Assembly (NCBI RefSeq): GCF_034718895.1
Contig: NZ_JAYERP010000001.1
Span: 3,915,001-3,979,000 of the forward strand
Origin: Paenibacillus phoenicis
Lineage (GTDB): Bacteria > Bacillota > Bacilli > Paenibacillales > Paenibacillaceae
Direction of reading: 5' to 3'
Length of the DNA stretch: 64,000 bases
A program made the translations under genes and the position numbers. The notes beneath the pieces were generated by a model. It searched no databases, was not told the origin of the DNA, and worked only from the letters and a program-made list of their open reading frames with translations. Below, piece after piece: positions 55,695 to 63,162 of the stretch. Positions within the stretch are counted from its first letter, which is position 1, and every line of letters begins with the position of its first letter.

Positions 55695-56291
55695 TTAAGC
55701 TTTGGCCGGATTCACTTTCTCGATGACTTGGTCGATCAAGCCGTATTCCTTCGCTTCTGCCGCGCTCATGAAGTAGTCGCGGTCGGTGTCCTTCTCGATC
55801 CGTTCCAGCGGTTGGCCGGTGCGTTCCGAGAGGATTCGGTTCAGTTTATCGCGCATCTTGAGGATACGGCGGGCGCGGATCTCGATGTCCGTCGCTTGAC
55901 CTTCCGCTCCGCCGAGCGGTTGATGGATCATGATTTCGCTGTTTGGCAGCGCATAACGTTTCCCCGGCGCACCTGCGTTCAACAGGAAGGCGCCCATCGA
56001 AGCGGCCAGCCCAACGCAAATCGTGGAGACGTCCGCCTTGATAAATTGCATCGTATCATAAATCGCCATGCCGGCCGTAATGGAACCGCCAGGGCTGTTA
56101 ATGTATAGGTGGATGTCCTTGGTTGGATCTTCCGCGTCCAGAAACAGCATCTGGGCAATGATGGAGTTGGCAACAACATCGTTTACCTGGGAGCCCAGGA
56201 AAATAATCCGGTCTTTGAGCAGACGGGAATAAATGTCATAAGCGCGTTCGCCGCGGTTGCTTTGTTCTACGACCATAGGAATATAACTCAC
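55695..56291 (-). CDS. clpP: ATP-dependent Clp protease proteolytic subunit
   Basis: ClpP forms the tetradecameric protease chamber used by ClpC, ClpX and ClpE. The 198-aa protein has '[20 protein letters not shown]' at the N-terminus, the catalytic Ser in '[16 protein letters not shown]' near 98, the catalytic His in '[20 protein letters not shown]' near 123, and the Asp further on (EKDTDRDYF). A CtsR-type operator lies at 56432-56448 upstream. Confidence 0.97.
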   Translation of the reverse strand: MSYIPMVVEQSNRGERAYDIYSRLLKDRIIFLGSQVNDVVANSIIAQMLFLDAEDPTKDIHLYINSPGGSITAGMAIYDTMQFIKADVSTICVGLAASMGAFLLNAGAPGKRYALPNSEIMIHQPLGGAEGQATDIEIRARRILKMRDKLNRILSERTGQPLERIEKDTDRDYFMSAAEAKEYGLIDQVIEKVNPAKA

Positions 56292-56431
56292 CGATAAAAC
56301 CTCCTTAAATTTAGGCTGTTCAACTGGAACGCCCCGTCGAATGGAATGGTTTGGGATTCATCGTTTCCATCAATCTAAGAATTGACGGAAATGATGGGGA
56401 TTAATCTCATCATAAACAATTTATTTGAGAA

Positions 56432-56448
56432 AGTCAAAGAAAGTCAAA
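56432..56448 (+). promoter_or_regulatory. CtsR operator upstream of clpP
   Basis: AGTCAAAGAAAGTCAAA fits the CtsR heptad repeat RGTCAAANANRGTCAAA at every defined position. It lies about 140 bp before the clpP start, so heat-shock control by CtsR is expected. Confidence 0.85.
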
Positions 56449-56458
56449 CTCAAGGTAA

Positions 56459-56494
56459 TAAAAAAGTCCAGAAGACTTGTGTCACAGGACTTTG
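56459..56494 (-). terminator. Terminator after tRNA-Arg
   Basis: On the minus strand aaagtcc...ggactttttt forms a stem with a T run just after the tRNA-Arg gene. Confidence 0.75.
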
Positions 56495-56515
56495 AATGTG
56501 CAATATATGGCGATA

Positions 56516-56590
56516 TGGCGCGCCCGCGAGGAATCGAACCTCGATCTCAGGCTCCGGAGGCCTACGTCATATCCATTGGACCACGGGCGC
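56516..56590 (-). tRNA. tRNA-Arg (CCG)
   Basis: The minus-strand 75-nt cloverleaf has acceptor stem gcgcccg/cgggcgc and an encoded CCA (plus-strand tgg at 56516-56518). Anticodon CCG is at 56557-56555. The gene stands alone, with its own terminator downstream. No integrase or attachment duplication was found beside it. Confidence 0.93.
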
Positions 56591-56670
56591 AAATTTAGCG
56601 AACAAAATAGATTATATGACATTTTGTCTCAAAACGCAAGGTGTAGATCCAAATAAAATAGGGATTGTCA

Positions 56671-56684
56671 TGAAAGCGTTTCTA
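56671..56684 (+). promoter_or_regulatory. cre-like site before the second LacI gene
   Basis: TGAAAGCGTTTCTA matches the cre consensus with two mismatches at its right end. It lies 55-68 bp before the ATG. Confidence 0.4.
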
Positions 56685-56701
56685 TGATAACTTGAGGAAT
56701 A

Positions 56702-56719
56702 TATAAAAACGTTTTTATA
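56702..56719. promoter_or_regulatory. LacI-type operator, copy 1 (autoregulation)
   Basis: TATAAAAACGTTTTTATA is a perfect 18-bp palindrome 20-37 bp before the LacI-family start. The inner 16 bp recur exactly before the importer operon at 57820-57835. Confidence 0.85.
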
Positions 56720-56738
56720 GACAAGGGTGTAATCAGGG

Positions 56739-57743
56739 ATGGGGAAAGTCACCATTAAGGATGTAGCCAAAGCAGCAGGGGTTTCCATCTCTACGGTATC
56801 CAACGCGCTCAACGATGTGGATGTGTTGAATCCGGAGACCAAATCCCATGTGCTGAAGGTCGCCAAGCAGCTCAATTACGTACCGAACTTAAACGGGAAG
56901 CAGCTCAAGTCGAAGAAGACGAATATGCTTGGTTTTTTTACGACGAGTGTATCCGGACCTTATTTTTACATTTTGGTGGAGTCGATGGCGCGCGAGAGCG
57001 AGCGGCTGGGATACGGTTTGCATGTCATGGTTACCGCCGATAAGCAAACGATTATCAGCAATATCATGGGCCGCCGGGTGGATGGCGTGATCATCTACGA
57101 AGAATTGCGGGTCGATGACCAAGATATCGCGATGATGGAGAAGGACAAGATCAAGGCGGTATTTCTGGATCGGGTGATTCAGAAGGAAACGATGGGGACC
57201 GTGATTTTTAATTCGTATGCGTCCGCTTATGAAGCGACCAAATACCTGATCAGCCTGGGCCATAAGAAAATCGCCTACATTTCCGGCGTTGATACGATGT
57301 ACGACAGCGTACAGCGGAAAGAGGGATATCTCGCGGCCTTGCGGGAGCATCAGCTGCCGATTGATGAGGATTTTATTGTGCAGGGGTATTTTGAGGAAGA
57401 GAGTACCTACAATGCGATTCGGGCGTTTATTCATAAGCATCCGGGCAAAGTGCCGGACGCGATTCTGGCCGGCAACGATTTGAGCGCCATTGGTTGTATT
57501 AAAGCGTTACGTTCGTACGGCCTCGAGGTTCCAAGGGACATCAGCGTCGTAGGGTTTGACGATATTGATATTGCCCAGTATTTTACGCCGCCCCTGACCA
57601 CGGTTCGCAATCCGATCGCCAGACAAGGGATCTTGGCGGTCAATCATCTGGTGAACATGATTAAGAAGCAGGAGCAGGGGAAGGTGCAGAAGCTGGACGG
57701 GGAACTGATCGTGCGAGGCTCAAGTCATGTTCGTTTAAGCTAA
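56739..57743 (+). CDS. LacI-family regulator of the GH30/importer cluster
   Basis: The 334-aa regulator has the LacI HTH 'VTIKDVAKAAGVSISTVSNA' and hinge 'LNYVPNLNGKQLKSKK', then a sugar-binding effector domain with 'YISGVDTMYDSVQRKEGYLA' and '[20 protein letters not shown]'. Identical operators lie before its own gene and before the importer operon, so it very probably represses both and responds to the sugar that is imported or released by the GH30 enzyme. Confidence 0.92.
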   Translation: MGKVTIKDVAKAAGVSISTVSNALNDVDVLNPETKSHVLKVAKQLNYVPNLNGKQLKSKKTNMLGFFTTSVSGPYFYILVESMARESERLGYGLHVMVTADKQTIISNIMGRRVDGVIIYEELRVDDQDIAMMEKDKIKAVFLDRVIQKETMGTVIFNSYASAYEATKYLISLGHKKIAYISGVDTMYDSVQRKEGYLAALREHQLPIDEDFIVQGYFEEESTYNAIRAFIHKHPGKVPDAILAGNDLSAIGCIKALRSYGLEVPRDISVVGFDDIDIAQYFTPPLTTVRNPIARQGILAVNHLVNMIKKQEQGKVQKLDGELIVRGSSHVRLS

Positions 57744-57783
57744 GAGAAGCGGAGACGAAGCTGATCTTGAGCTCAGCGGAAAA

Positions 57784-57797
57784 TGTAAGCGGTTAAC
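57784..57797 (+). promoter_or_regulatory. cre-like site before the importer operon
   Basis: TGTAAGCGGTTAAC matches the cre consensus except at its last two positions. It lies just upstream of the -35 box, where CcpA could act. Confidence 0.4.
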
Positions 57798-57810
57798 TAC
57801 AGGGGTTCTG

Positions 57811-57838
57811 TTGACGAAAATAAAAACGTTTTTATCCA
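57811..57838 (+). promoter_or_regulatory. Importer promoter with LacI-type operator copy 2 inside it
   Basis: TTGACG (57811-57816) is followed after 16 nt by TATCCA (57833-57838). The perfect palindrome ATAAAAACGTTTTTAT (57820-57835) fills the spacer, a classic steric-repression layout, and equals the site before the LacI gene. Confidence 0.75.
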
Positions 57839-57863
57839 TACGGGATAAAGAGAGGAGCGCAAA

Positions 57864-58820
57864 ATGGCGAAGTCAGCTGCGTCAGCCAAAAAGCCGATGG
57901 GATTAAGAATGAAGCAGTTCTTTATCGATTTCGGCAGGCAGTGGGAAATCCAGTCGATGATCTGGCCGGGCATCATTTTTATGATTATTTTTTGCTACAT
58001 TCCCATCTACGGACTTACGATCGCTTTCAAAAATTATACGGTCATCGATACGTTAAGCTCCGCTCCATGGGTAGGTTTGGACAACTTCAAAATTATCGCC
58101 ACCGACAAATACTTCTGGGAATCCGTGGTGAATACGCTGGGGATCAGCTTCCTGAAGCTGGCCATCGGTTTTGTGATCCCGATTATTCTCGCGATTATGA
58201 TCTATGAGGTCGGGATGGGCCGGTTTAAAAAAATCGTGCAGACGATCTCGTACCTGCCGCACTTTTTGTCCTGGATCGTGCTCGGCGGGATGCTCATCAC
58301 CTGGTTCTCGACCACCGGGATGTTCAACCAGATGCTGCTGGACTTGGGCTTGATCTCGAAGCCTCAGAACATTCTGCTTGATCCGGGCAAGTATTGGTGG
58401 ATCGCGGTGCTGTCGGATGTTTGGAAAGAGGCGGGCTGGGGAACGATCCTGTACCTCGCCATCATGGCCAAGATCGACCCGACTTATTATGAAGCCGCGA
58501 AGATCGACGGGGCGAGCCGGCTCCGGCAAATTTGGAACATCACGCTGCCCAACATGCGGATGATTATTAGCTTGAACCTGATTCTGACCATCAGCGGCCT
58601 GCTGGGTTCCAACCTGGACCAGACCTTGGTGCTGATGAATTCTCAGAACCGCGAAAAGGCCGAGGTCATCAACTCCTACGTATACCGGATGGGGATGACG
58701 CAAGGGGACTTCTCCTACGCGACTGCCGTCGGACTTGGGGTTTCGGTTGTATCGGTCATTTTGTTGGTGCTGGCGAATAAGGTGACCAGCAAACTCAACG
58801 ATAATCAATCTGTCCTGTAA
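57864..58820 (+). CDS. ABC transporter permease, LplB type
   Basis: The 318-aa protein has six membrane helices and the EAA loop 'EAAKIDGASRLRQIWNITLP'. The opening 'QWEIQSMIWPGIIFMIIFCY' then IPIYGLTIAFKNY is typical of the LplB/YtcP group of Paenibacillus oligosaccharide importers. It is the first gene of the operon, 16 bp before the next permease gene. The operon carries no ATPase gene. Confidence 0.92.
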   Translation: MAKSAASAKKPMGLRMKQFFIDFGRQWEIQSMIWPGIIFMIIFCYIPIYGLTIAFKNYTVIDTLSSAPWVGLDNFKIIATDKYFWESVVNTLGISFLKLAIGFVIPIILAIMIYEVGMGRFKKIVQTISYLPHFLSWIVLGGMLITWFSTTGMFNQMLLDLGLISKPQNILLDPGKYWWIAVLSDVWKEAGWGTILYLAIMAKIDPTYYEAAKIDGASRLRQIWNITLPNMRMIISLNLILTISGLLGSNLDQTLVLMNSQNREKAEVINSYVYRMGMTQGDFSYATAVGLGVSVVSVILLVLANKVTSKLNDNQSVL

Positions 58821-58836
58821 GGAAGGAGCAGCAGCC

Positions 58837-59724
58837 ATGAATCGAAAGGTGCTCAAACAGGATCTCGACAGCAGAATCTTTGATACGGCGAATGCTGTGA
58901 TCCTGATCTTATTTACGATCATTATTGTGATTCCACTCTGGAATGTCATCGTTTCTTCCTTCAGTTCGGGACGAGCTCTTGCCGAAGGAGGGTTTGTCTT
59001 CTGGCCTAAAGAGTTTTCTCTGGAGAACTACCAGGCGGTGTTTCGGGACGATACGATTTGGCAGTCGTTCCTGATCTCCGTCCTCAAGACAGTCATCGGC
59101 GTTGTGACCCACGTCTTCTTCTGCGCGATGATTGGCTACGGTCTCAGCAAGAACAATGTACGCGGCCGCAAGCTGTACGTGACGATGGGCGTCATTACGA
59201 TGTTCTTCTCGGGCGGTATGATCCCGACGTACTTACTGATTAAATCCCTGGGGCTGCTGAACAGCTTCTGGGTGTATATCATTCCGGCTTTGTTCAGTTA
59301 TTACGATGTCGTGATCTTGATGAATTTCTTCCGCAATGTGCCGGATTCCCTGGAGGAATCGGCCAAGATTGACGGTGCCGGCGACTGGAGAATCTTCTTG
59401 AAGATCTTTATCCCGTTATCGATGCCGGCCTTGGCTACCATCGCTTTGTTCAACGGGGTAAGTCAGTGGAATGACTTTATGACAACCAAGTTGTACATCA
59501 CAGATGAATACCTGTACCCGCTGCAAATGAAGCTGTACGAAATCATCGTACAGTCCCAGACCCAATCGATGCAGAACATCGCGGGTTCCGTCGTCATTGA
59601 AACGACAACCAAAGGAGTTCAACTCGCAACAATTGTGATTACGACTTTGCCGATTGTTGTGATTTATCCATTGTTACAAAGATACTTCATCTCGGGCATG
59701 ATGCTGGGGGCGGTGAAGGAGTAA
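58837..59724 (+). CDS. ABC transporter permease, LplC/YtcP type
   Basis: The 295-aa protein has six membrane helices and the EAA loop 'EESAKIDGAGDWRIFLKIFI', and ends 'YFISGMMLGAVKE', the standard tail of this permease class. Its partner is the LplB-type protein encoded just before it. Confidence 0.92.
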   Translation: MNRKVLKQDLDSRIFDTANAVILILFTIIIVIPLWNVIVSSFSSGRALAEGGFVFWPKEFSLENYQAVFRDDTIWQSFLISVLKTVIGVVTHVFFCAMIGYGLSKNNVRGRKLYVTMGVITMFFSGGMIPTYLLIKSLGLLNSFWVYIIPALFSYYDVVILMNFFRNVPDSLEESAKIDGAGDWRIFLKIFIPLSMPALATIALFNGVSQWNDFMTTKLYITDEYLYPLQMKLYEIIVQSQTQSMQNIAGSVVIETTTKGVQLATIVITTLPIVVIYPLLQRYFISGMMLGAVKE

Positions 59725-59802
59725 CGCATCCGCATGAAACGCTAGGCTTGATGTGCGAGTTGGACTAGCTGTGCTTCTTACAAAAAAAGGAGGGTACAAC
59801 GA

Positions 59803-61446
59803 ATGCTTAAGTTGAACAAAAGTCTTGCAAGAAAAGGGATGACCGCATGCGCTGCACTGCTCACCGCTGCGCTGATCGTTACCGGCTGCGGCGGCTCCGG
59901 CGGCGGTTCGAAGGCCGCAACAGAGGTATCCTTGGAAGATCGGTATACCTTGGACCCGAACACGCCGGCATGGAAGCTGGACAAGAAAGAAGAGCCAACC
60001 CAGCTGACCTGGTACGTGAACGCCGATTGGTGGAATACCGATTTCGGCAATGATGTGGTCACGAAGAAGATCAAGGAAGATTTGAATATTGATATCAAAT
60101 TTATTACCGGCGACGATACCAAGCTGAATACGTTTTTTGCCGGAAGCGACATGCCGGACTTGATTACTGTGTTCGATTCCAATTCGGCCGTTGTGCAGAA
60201 GGCTTCTTCCTGGGCCTTGCCGCTGAACGAGCTGGCGGAGAAATACGACCCTTATTTCAACAAAGTCGCCGCGCAAGATACGCTCAACTGGTTTAAGCAA
60301 GCGGACGGCAACACGTACGGTTACCCGAACTACTCCAACACGCAGGCCGATTATGACAGCGGTAACATTCCAGCGAAGACGGCTTTTGTGATCCGCAAAG
60401 ACGTGTACGAAGCGCTGGGTCAGCCTAAGATCGGTACGCCTGAGGAATTCAAAAATGTGATGCAGCAGATTAAAACCCAATTCCCGGATCTGATTCCGTT
60501 TGGATTTAACTCAATTGGCGAGGGGACGGGCTCCTTGGGGGATGTGTTCCAAGACTTCCTGGGCGTTCCGCTGGAAACGGAGAACGGCGAGTTCTACAAC
60601 CGTAATTTGGACGAGGATTATCTGACCTGGCTCAAGACGTTAAATGAAGTGCACCGCGCGGGAAATATCAGTGACGACAGCTTTGCCGATGACGGCCCTG
60701 CTTTTGAAGAGAAAGTGAAAGCCGGCAAATACGCCACGATATTGCTGGACGGAACGCCGCAGCAAGGCGGCAACTTGCAAATCTTCGCCACCGCTCATCC
60801 GAATCAAGCCTACCTGGCGATCGACGGACCGCAAAGCACGGTGGGCAACACGCCAAAGCTGAACCAATCCGGGATTACCGGCTGGATGATCAGCTTTATC
60901 ACGAAGCAATGCAAGGACCCGGCGAAGGCGATCCAAATTTTCACGTACCTGTTGGATGAAGAAGGCCAAATGCTGATGAACTACGGCATCGAAGGCGAGA
61001 CCTACACGAAGAATGCGGACGGAACGGTGCAATTCACACCAGAAGTGAAAGAGCTGCAGCAAAAGGATGCCGATAAATTCAAGAAGGAATACCGCATGGG
61101 CGAATTCATGTTCTTTGGCCATGACCGTCACAAAGCGCTCAGCGCCGATGCTTTCCCGGATTCCATCAAGCAAATGCAAGAGTGGGGCAAAGGAAAGCTG
61201 TACCCTCACTTCGTCCTTGAAAATATCAACCCGGATGCCGGATCTCCGGAAGCTCGCTCTTTGACGGCGATTAACACCACTTGGAACACGACGATGGTCA
61301 GCTTGATCCGCGCCAAGAGCGACGAAGAATTCGAGAGCACGCTCAACAATTACAAGAAGTTCCTTGAGGACAACGGTTGGGATAAAATCGTGCAAATCCG
61401 TACGGAGAAAATGAAAGCCAATAAAGAAAAACTCGGCCTCCAGTAA
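59803..61446 (+). CDS. Extracellular solute-binding lipoprotein, LplA/LipO type
   Basis: The 547-aa lipoprotein has the signal 'MTACAALLTAALIVTG' with lipidated Cys29 and a long family-1 binding fold ('LTWYVNADWWNTDFGNDVVT', 'LPLNELAEKYDPYFNKVAAQ'). Binding proteins of ~500-550 aa pair with LplB/LplC permeases and bind oligosaccharides. An aaggagg lies just before the ATG. Substrate: perhaps a beta-glucan or beta-xylo-oligosaccharide, judged only from the adjacent GH30 gene. Confidence 0.9.
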   Translation: MLKLNKSLARKGMTACAALLTAALIVTGCGGSGGGSKAATEVSLEDRYTLDPNTPAWKLDKKEEPTQLTWYVNADWWNTDFGNDVVTKKIKEDLNIDIKFITGDDTKLNTFFAGSDMPDLITVFDSNSAVVQKASSWALPLNELAEKYDPYFNKVAAQDTLNWFKQADGNTYGYPNYSNTQADYDSGNIPAKTAFVIRKDVYEALGQPKIGTPEEFKNVMQQIKTQFPDLIPFGFNSIGEGTGSLGDVFQDFLGVPLETENGEFYNRNLDEDYLTWLKTLNEVHRAGNISDDSFADDGPAFEEKVKAGKYATILLDGTPQQGGNLQIFATAHPNQAYLAIDGPQSTVGNTPKLNQSGITGWMISFITKQCKDPAKAIQIFTYLLDEEGQMLMNYGIEGETYTKNADGTVQFTPEVKELQQKDADKFKKEYRMGEFMFFGHDRHKALSADAFPDSIKQMQEWGKGKLYPHFVLENINPDAGSPEARSLTAINTTWNTTMVSLIRAKSDEEFESTLNNYKKFLEDNGWDKIVQIRTEKMKANKEKLGLQ

Positions 61447-61480
61447 ACCGTGGCCATTAATCGAAGTGGAGGGAAACAGC

Positions 61481-62827
61481 ATGCGTGAGCTTGACATTTA
61501 TTATTCCACTGGAGAAAAATCACTCTTCGTCCGTACAACGGAGGAACAGCTGAGGCCGGCGGATTCCGATGCCGGGGATGTCGAGGTCCGATTAGACGAA
61601 AGCGTCAACTATCAGACGATGGATGGGTTTGGAGCGTCTTTTACCGATTCGGCCGCCTATCTGATTCATCAGGTGCTTCCTGAAGAGCAGCGTTCTTCCT
61701 TGATGAAGAAGCTGTTTGACCCGGAGGAGGGAATTGGCTTATCCGTGCTGCGCAACCCGATGGGGGCCTCGGATTATGCCCGGTTCTTCTATAGCTACAA
61801 CGATTTGCCCGAAGGTGAGTCCGATCCGGAAATGCAGCGGTTCTCGATTCGTCACGACGAAGTCGATGTCATTCCGCTCTTAAAAGAAGCGCTGGCCTTA
61901 AATCCGTCCATCAAGCTGTTTGGCTCCCCCTGGAGCGCACCGGGATGGATGAAAACCAGCGGTTCAATGATCGGCGGGGAACTGAAGAAGGAGTATTACG
62001 AAGCGTACGCGAACTACTTTGTCCGTTATATCGAGTCTTACGCCAAGCACGGTTTATCCATATATGCGGTGACGCCGCAGAACGAACCGCTTTATGTGCC
62101 GGGACATTATCCGGGGATGCTGATGACGGCTGAGATGCAGACCGATTTCGTGAAAAATTATCTGAAGCCGGCTTTTGTGAAGCATGGCTTGTCCACGAAG
62201 ATTTTGGCGTATGACCATAACTGGGATCGGCCGGATTATCCGCTGACTGTGCTGAAGGAAGCGGCCGAAGCGGTCGACGGAGTAGCGTGGCACTGGTATG
62301 GAGGGGTAGCCTCGGCGCAAAGCCAAGTGAAGGAGGCCTTCCCGGGCAAAGAGGTTCATTTTACCGAAGGCTCTGGCGGGGAATGGATTCCGGCGTTTGA
62401 ACCGGCGTTCTCCAATGTTATGCGGACGGGAATCGAGATATTGCGAAATCACAGCCAATCATTGGTGCTCTGGAATATGGCTTTGGATGAGCAAAATGGT
62501 CCGACTGTACCAGGCTTTGGCCGCAGCACCTGCCGCGGGATCGTGACAGTGAACCAGCAGACCCGCGAGCTCGAGTATACGCTGGACTACTATGCACTGG
62601 CCCATTTCAGCAAAGTGATCCGTCCGAAGGCCGTAAGAATCGCCGCCGAGTCGGGACAGCCTTCGATACGTTCCGTCGCGTTCCGCAATACGGACGATTC
62701 GATTGGGGTCGTATTGTTTAATGACGGCGAGCAGGCCTCTGATGTTCGCTTGCGTCTCCGGGGAACCGAGCTGCCGAGTTTCCGGATGGAATCAAAAAGC
62801 GCTTTGTCGATCCGACTGACCAATTGA
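61481..62827 (+). CDS. GH30-family glycoside hydrolase (cytoplasmic)
   Basis: The 448-aa enzyme fits GH30 (glucosylceramidase/beta-1,6-glucanase type). The acid/base Glu202 lies in 'YAVTPQNEPLYVPGHYPGML' and the nucleophile Glu295 in 'VHFTEGSGGEWIPAF', with a C-terminal beta-sandwich typical of the family. Further family blocks are 'DGFGASFTDSAAYLI' and 'LFGSPWSAPGWMKTSG'. There is no signal peptide, so it cleaves sugars after import by the adjacent transporter. ATG 61481 follows gtggaggg; an in-frame ATG at 61466 lies before that site. It is 34 bp after the binding-protein gene. Confidence 0.92.
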   Translation: MRELDIYYSTGEKSLFVRTTEEQLRPADSDAGDVEVRLDESVNYQTMDGFGASFTDSAAYLIHQVLPEEQRSSLMKKLFDPEEGIGLSVLRNPMGASDYARFFYSYNDLPEGESDPEMQRFSIRHDEVDVIPLLKEALALNPSIKLFGSPWSAPGWMKTSGSMIGGELKKEYYEAYANYFVRYIESYAKHGLSIYAVTPQNEPLYVPGHYPGMLMTAEMQTDFVKNYLKPAFVKHGLSTKILAYDHNWDRPDYPLTVLKEAAEAVDGVAWHWYGGVASAQSQVKEAFPGKEVHFTEGSGGEWIPAFEPAFSNVMRTGIEILRNHSQSLVLWNMALDEQNGPTVPGFGRSTCRGIVTVNQQTRELEYTLDYYALAHFSKVIRPKAVRIAAESGQPSIRSVAFRNTDDSIGVVLFNDGEQASDVRLRLRGTELPSFRMESKSALSIRLTN

Positions 62828-62852
62828 GAAATTGAGAAACGAGGAATAAGTA

Positions 62853-62887
62853 GACGAGGCTCTCCCTATGCGGGAGGGTCTTTTTTT
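62853..62887 (+). terminator. Terminator of the importer/GH30 operon
   Basis: The stem gaggctctccc / gggagggtc with loop tatgc is followed by T7. Confidence 0.82.
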
Positions 62888-63049
62888 CTATGAAAACAAC
62901 CGATCTGCTTTGCCGCCATCCGCAATTTTGCTGAGACACAGCAGGCCTATTTTCGACAACTCTCTGATCCAAATGTCAGGATCTTACGGGATTCTTTGCG
63001 CCTAGGGGTATAACTGCTCGGAAGAAAGTAAATGATACGGACGTCAGGC

Positions 63050-63078
63050 TTGCAACTAAGGAGATTATTGAGTAAAAT
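63050..63078 (+). promoter_or_regulatory. Sigma-A promoter of cggR
   Basis: TTGCAA (63050-63055), a 17-nt spacer and TAAAAT (63073-63078) lie just before the CggR-type operator. The rest of the 335-bp gap upstream holds the previous operon's terminator and nothing else I can name. Confidence 0.6.
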
Positions 63079-63083
63079 AACAG

Positions 63084-63119
63084 TGGGACTTAAAAAGTTA
63101 TCCCGGGACATTTTAAGGC
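63084..63119 (+). promoter_or_regulatory. CggR-type operator
   Basis: Two direct repeats, TGGGAC (63084) and CGGGAC (63104), stand 20 bp apart, each followed after 6 nt by AGTT or AGGC. This keeps the spacing of the B. subtilis CggR operator (CGGGAC-N6-TGTC-N4-CGGGAC-N6-TGTC), though the TGTC parts are degenerate. It lies just after the -10 box, where CggR blocks transcription. Confidence 0.7.
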
Positions 63120-63162
63120 CAGGAGATGGAGAGAGAAGACGAAGCTTGCAGGAGTGGAAAGC

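Noticed and set aside
55315-55700. Purine riboswitch before ade
   Set aside because: The conserved junction bases of the purine aptamer are missing; the gap holds element D instead.
56516-56590. tRNA-Arg as an integration site for a mobile element
   Set aside because: There is no integrase gene and no duplicated tRNA 3' end nearby, and the flanking genes look native.
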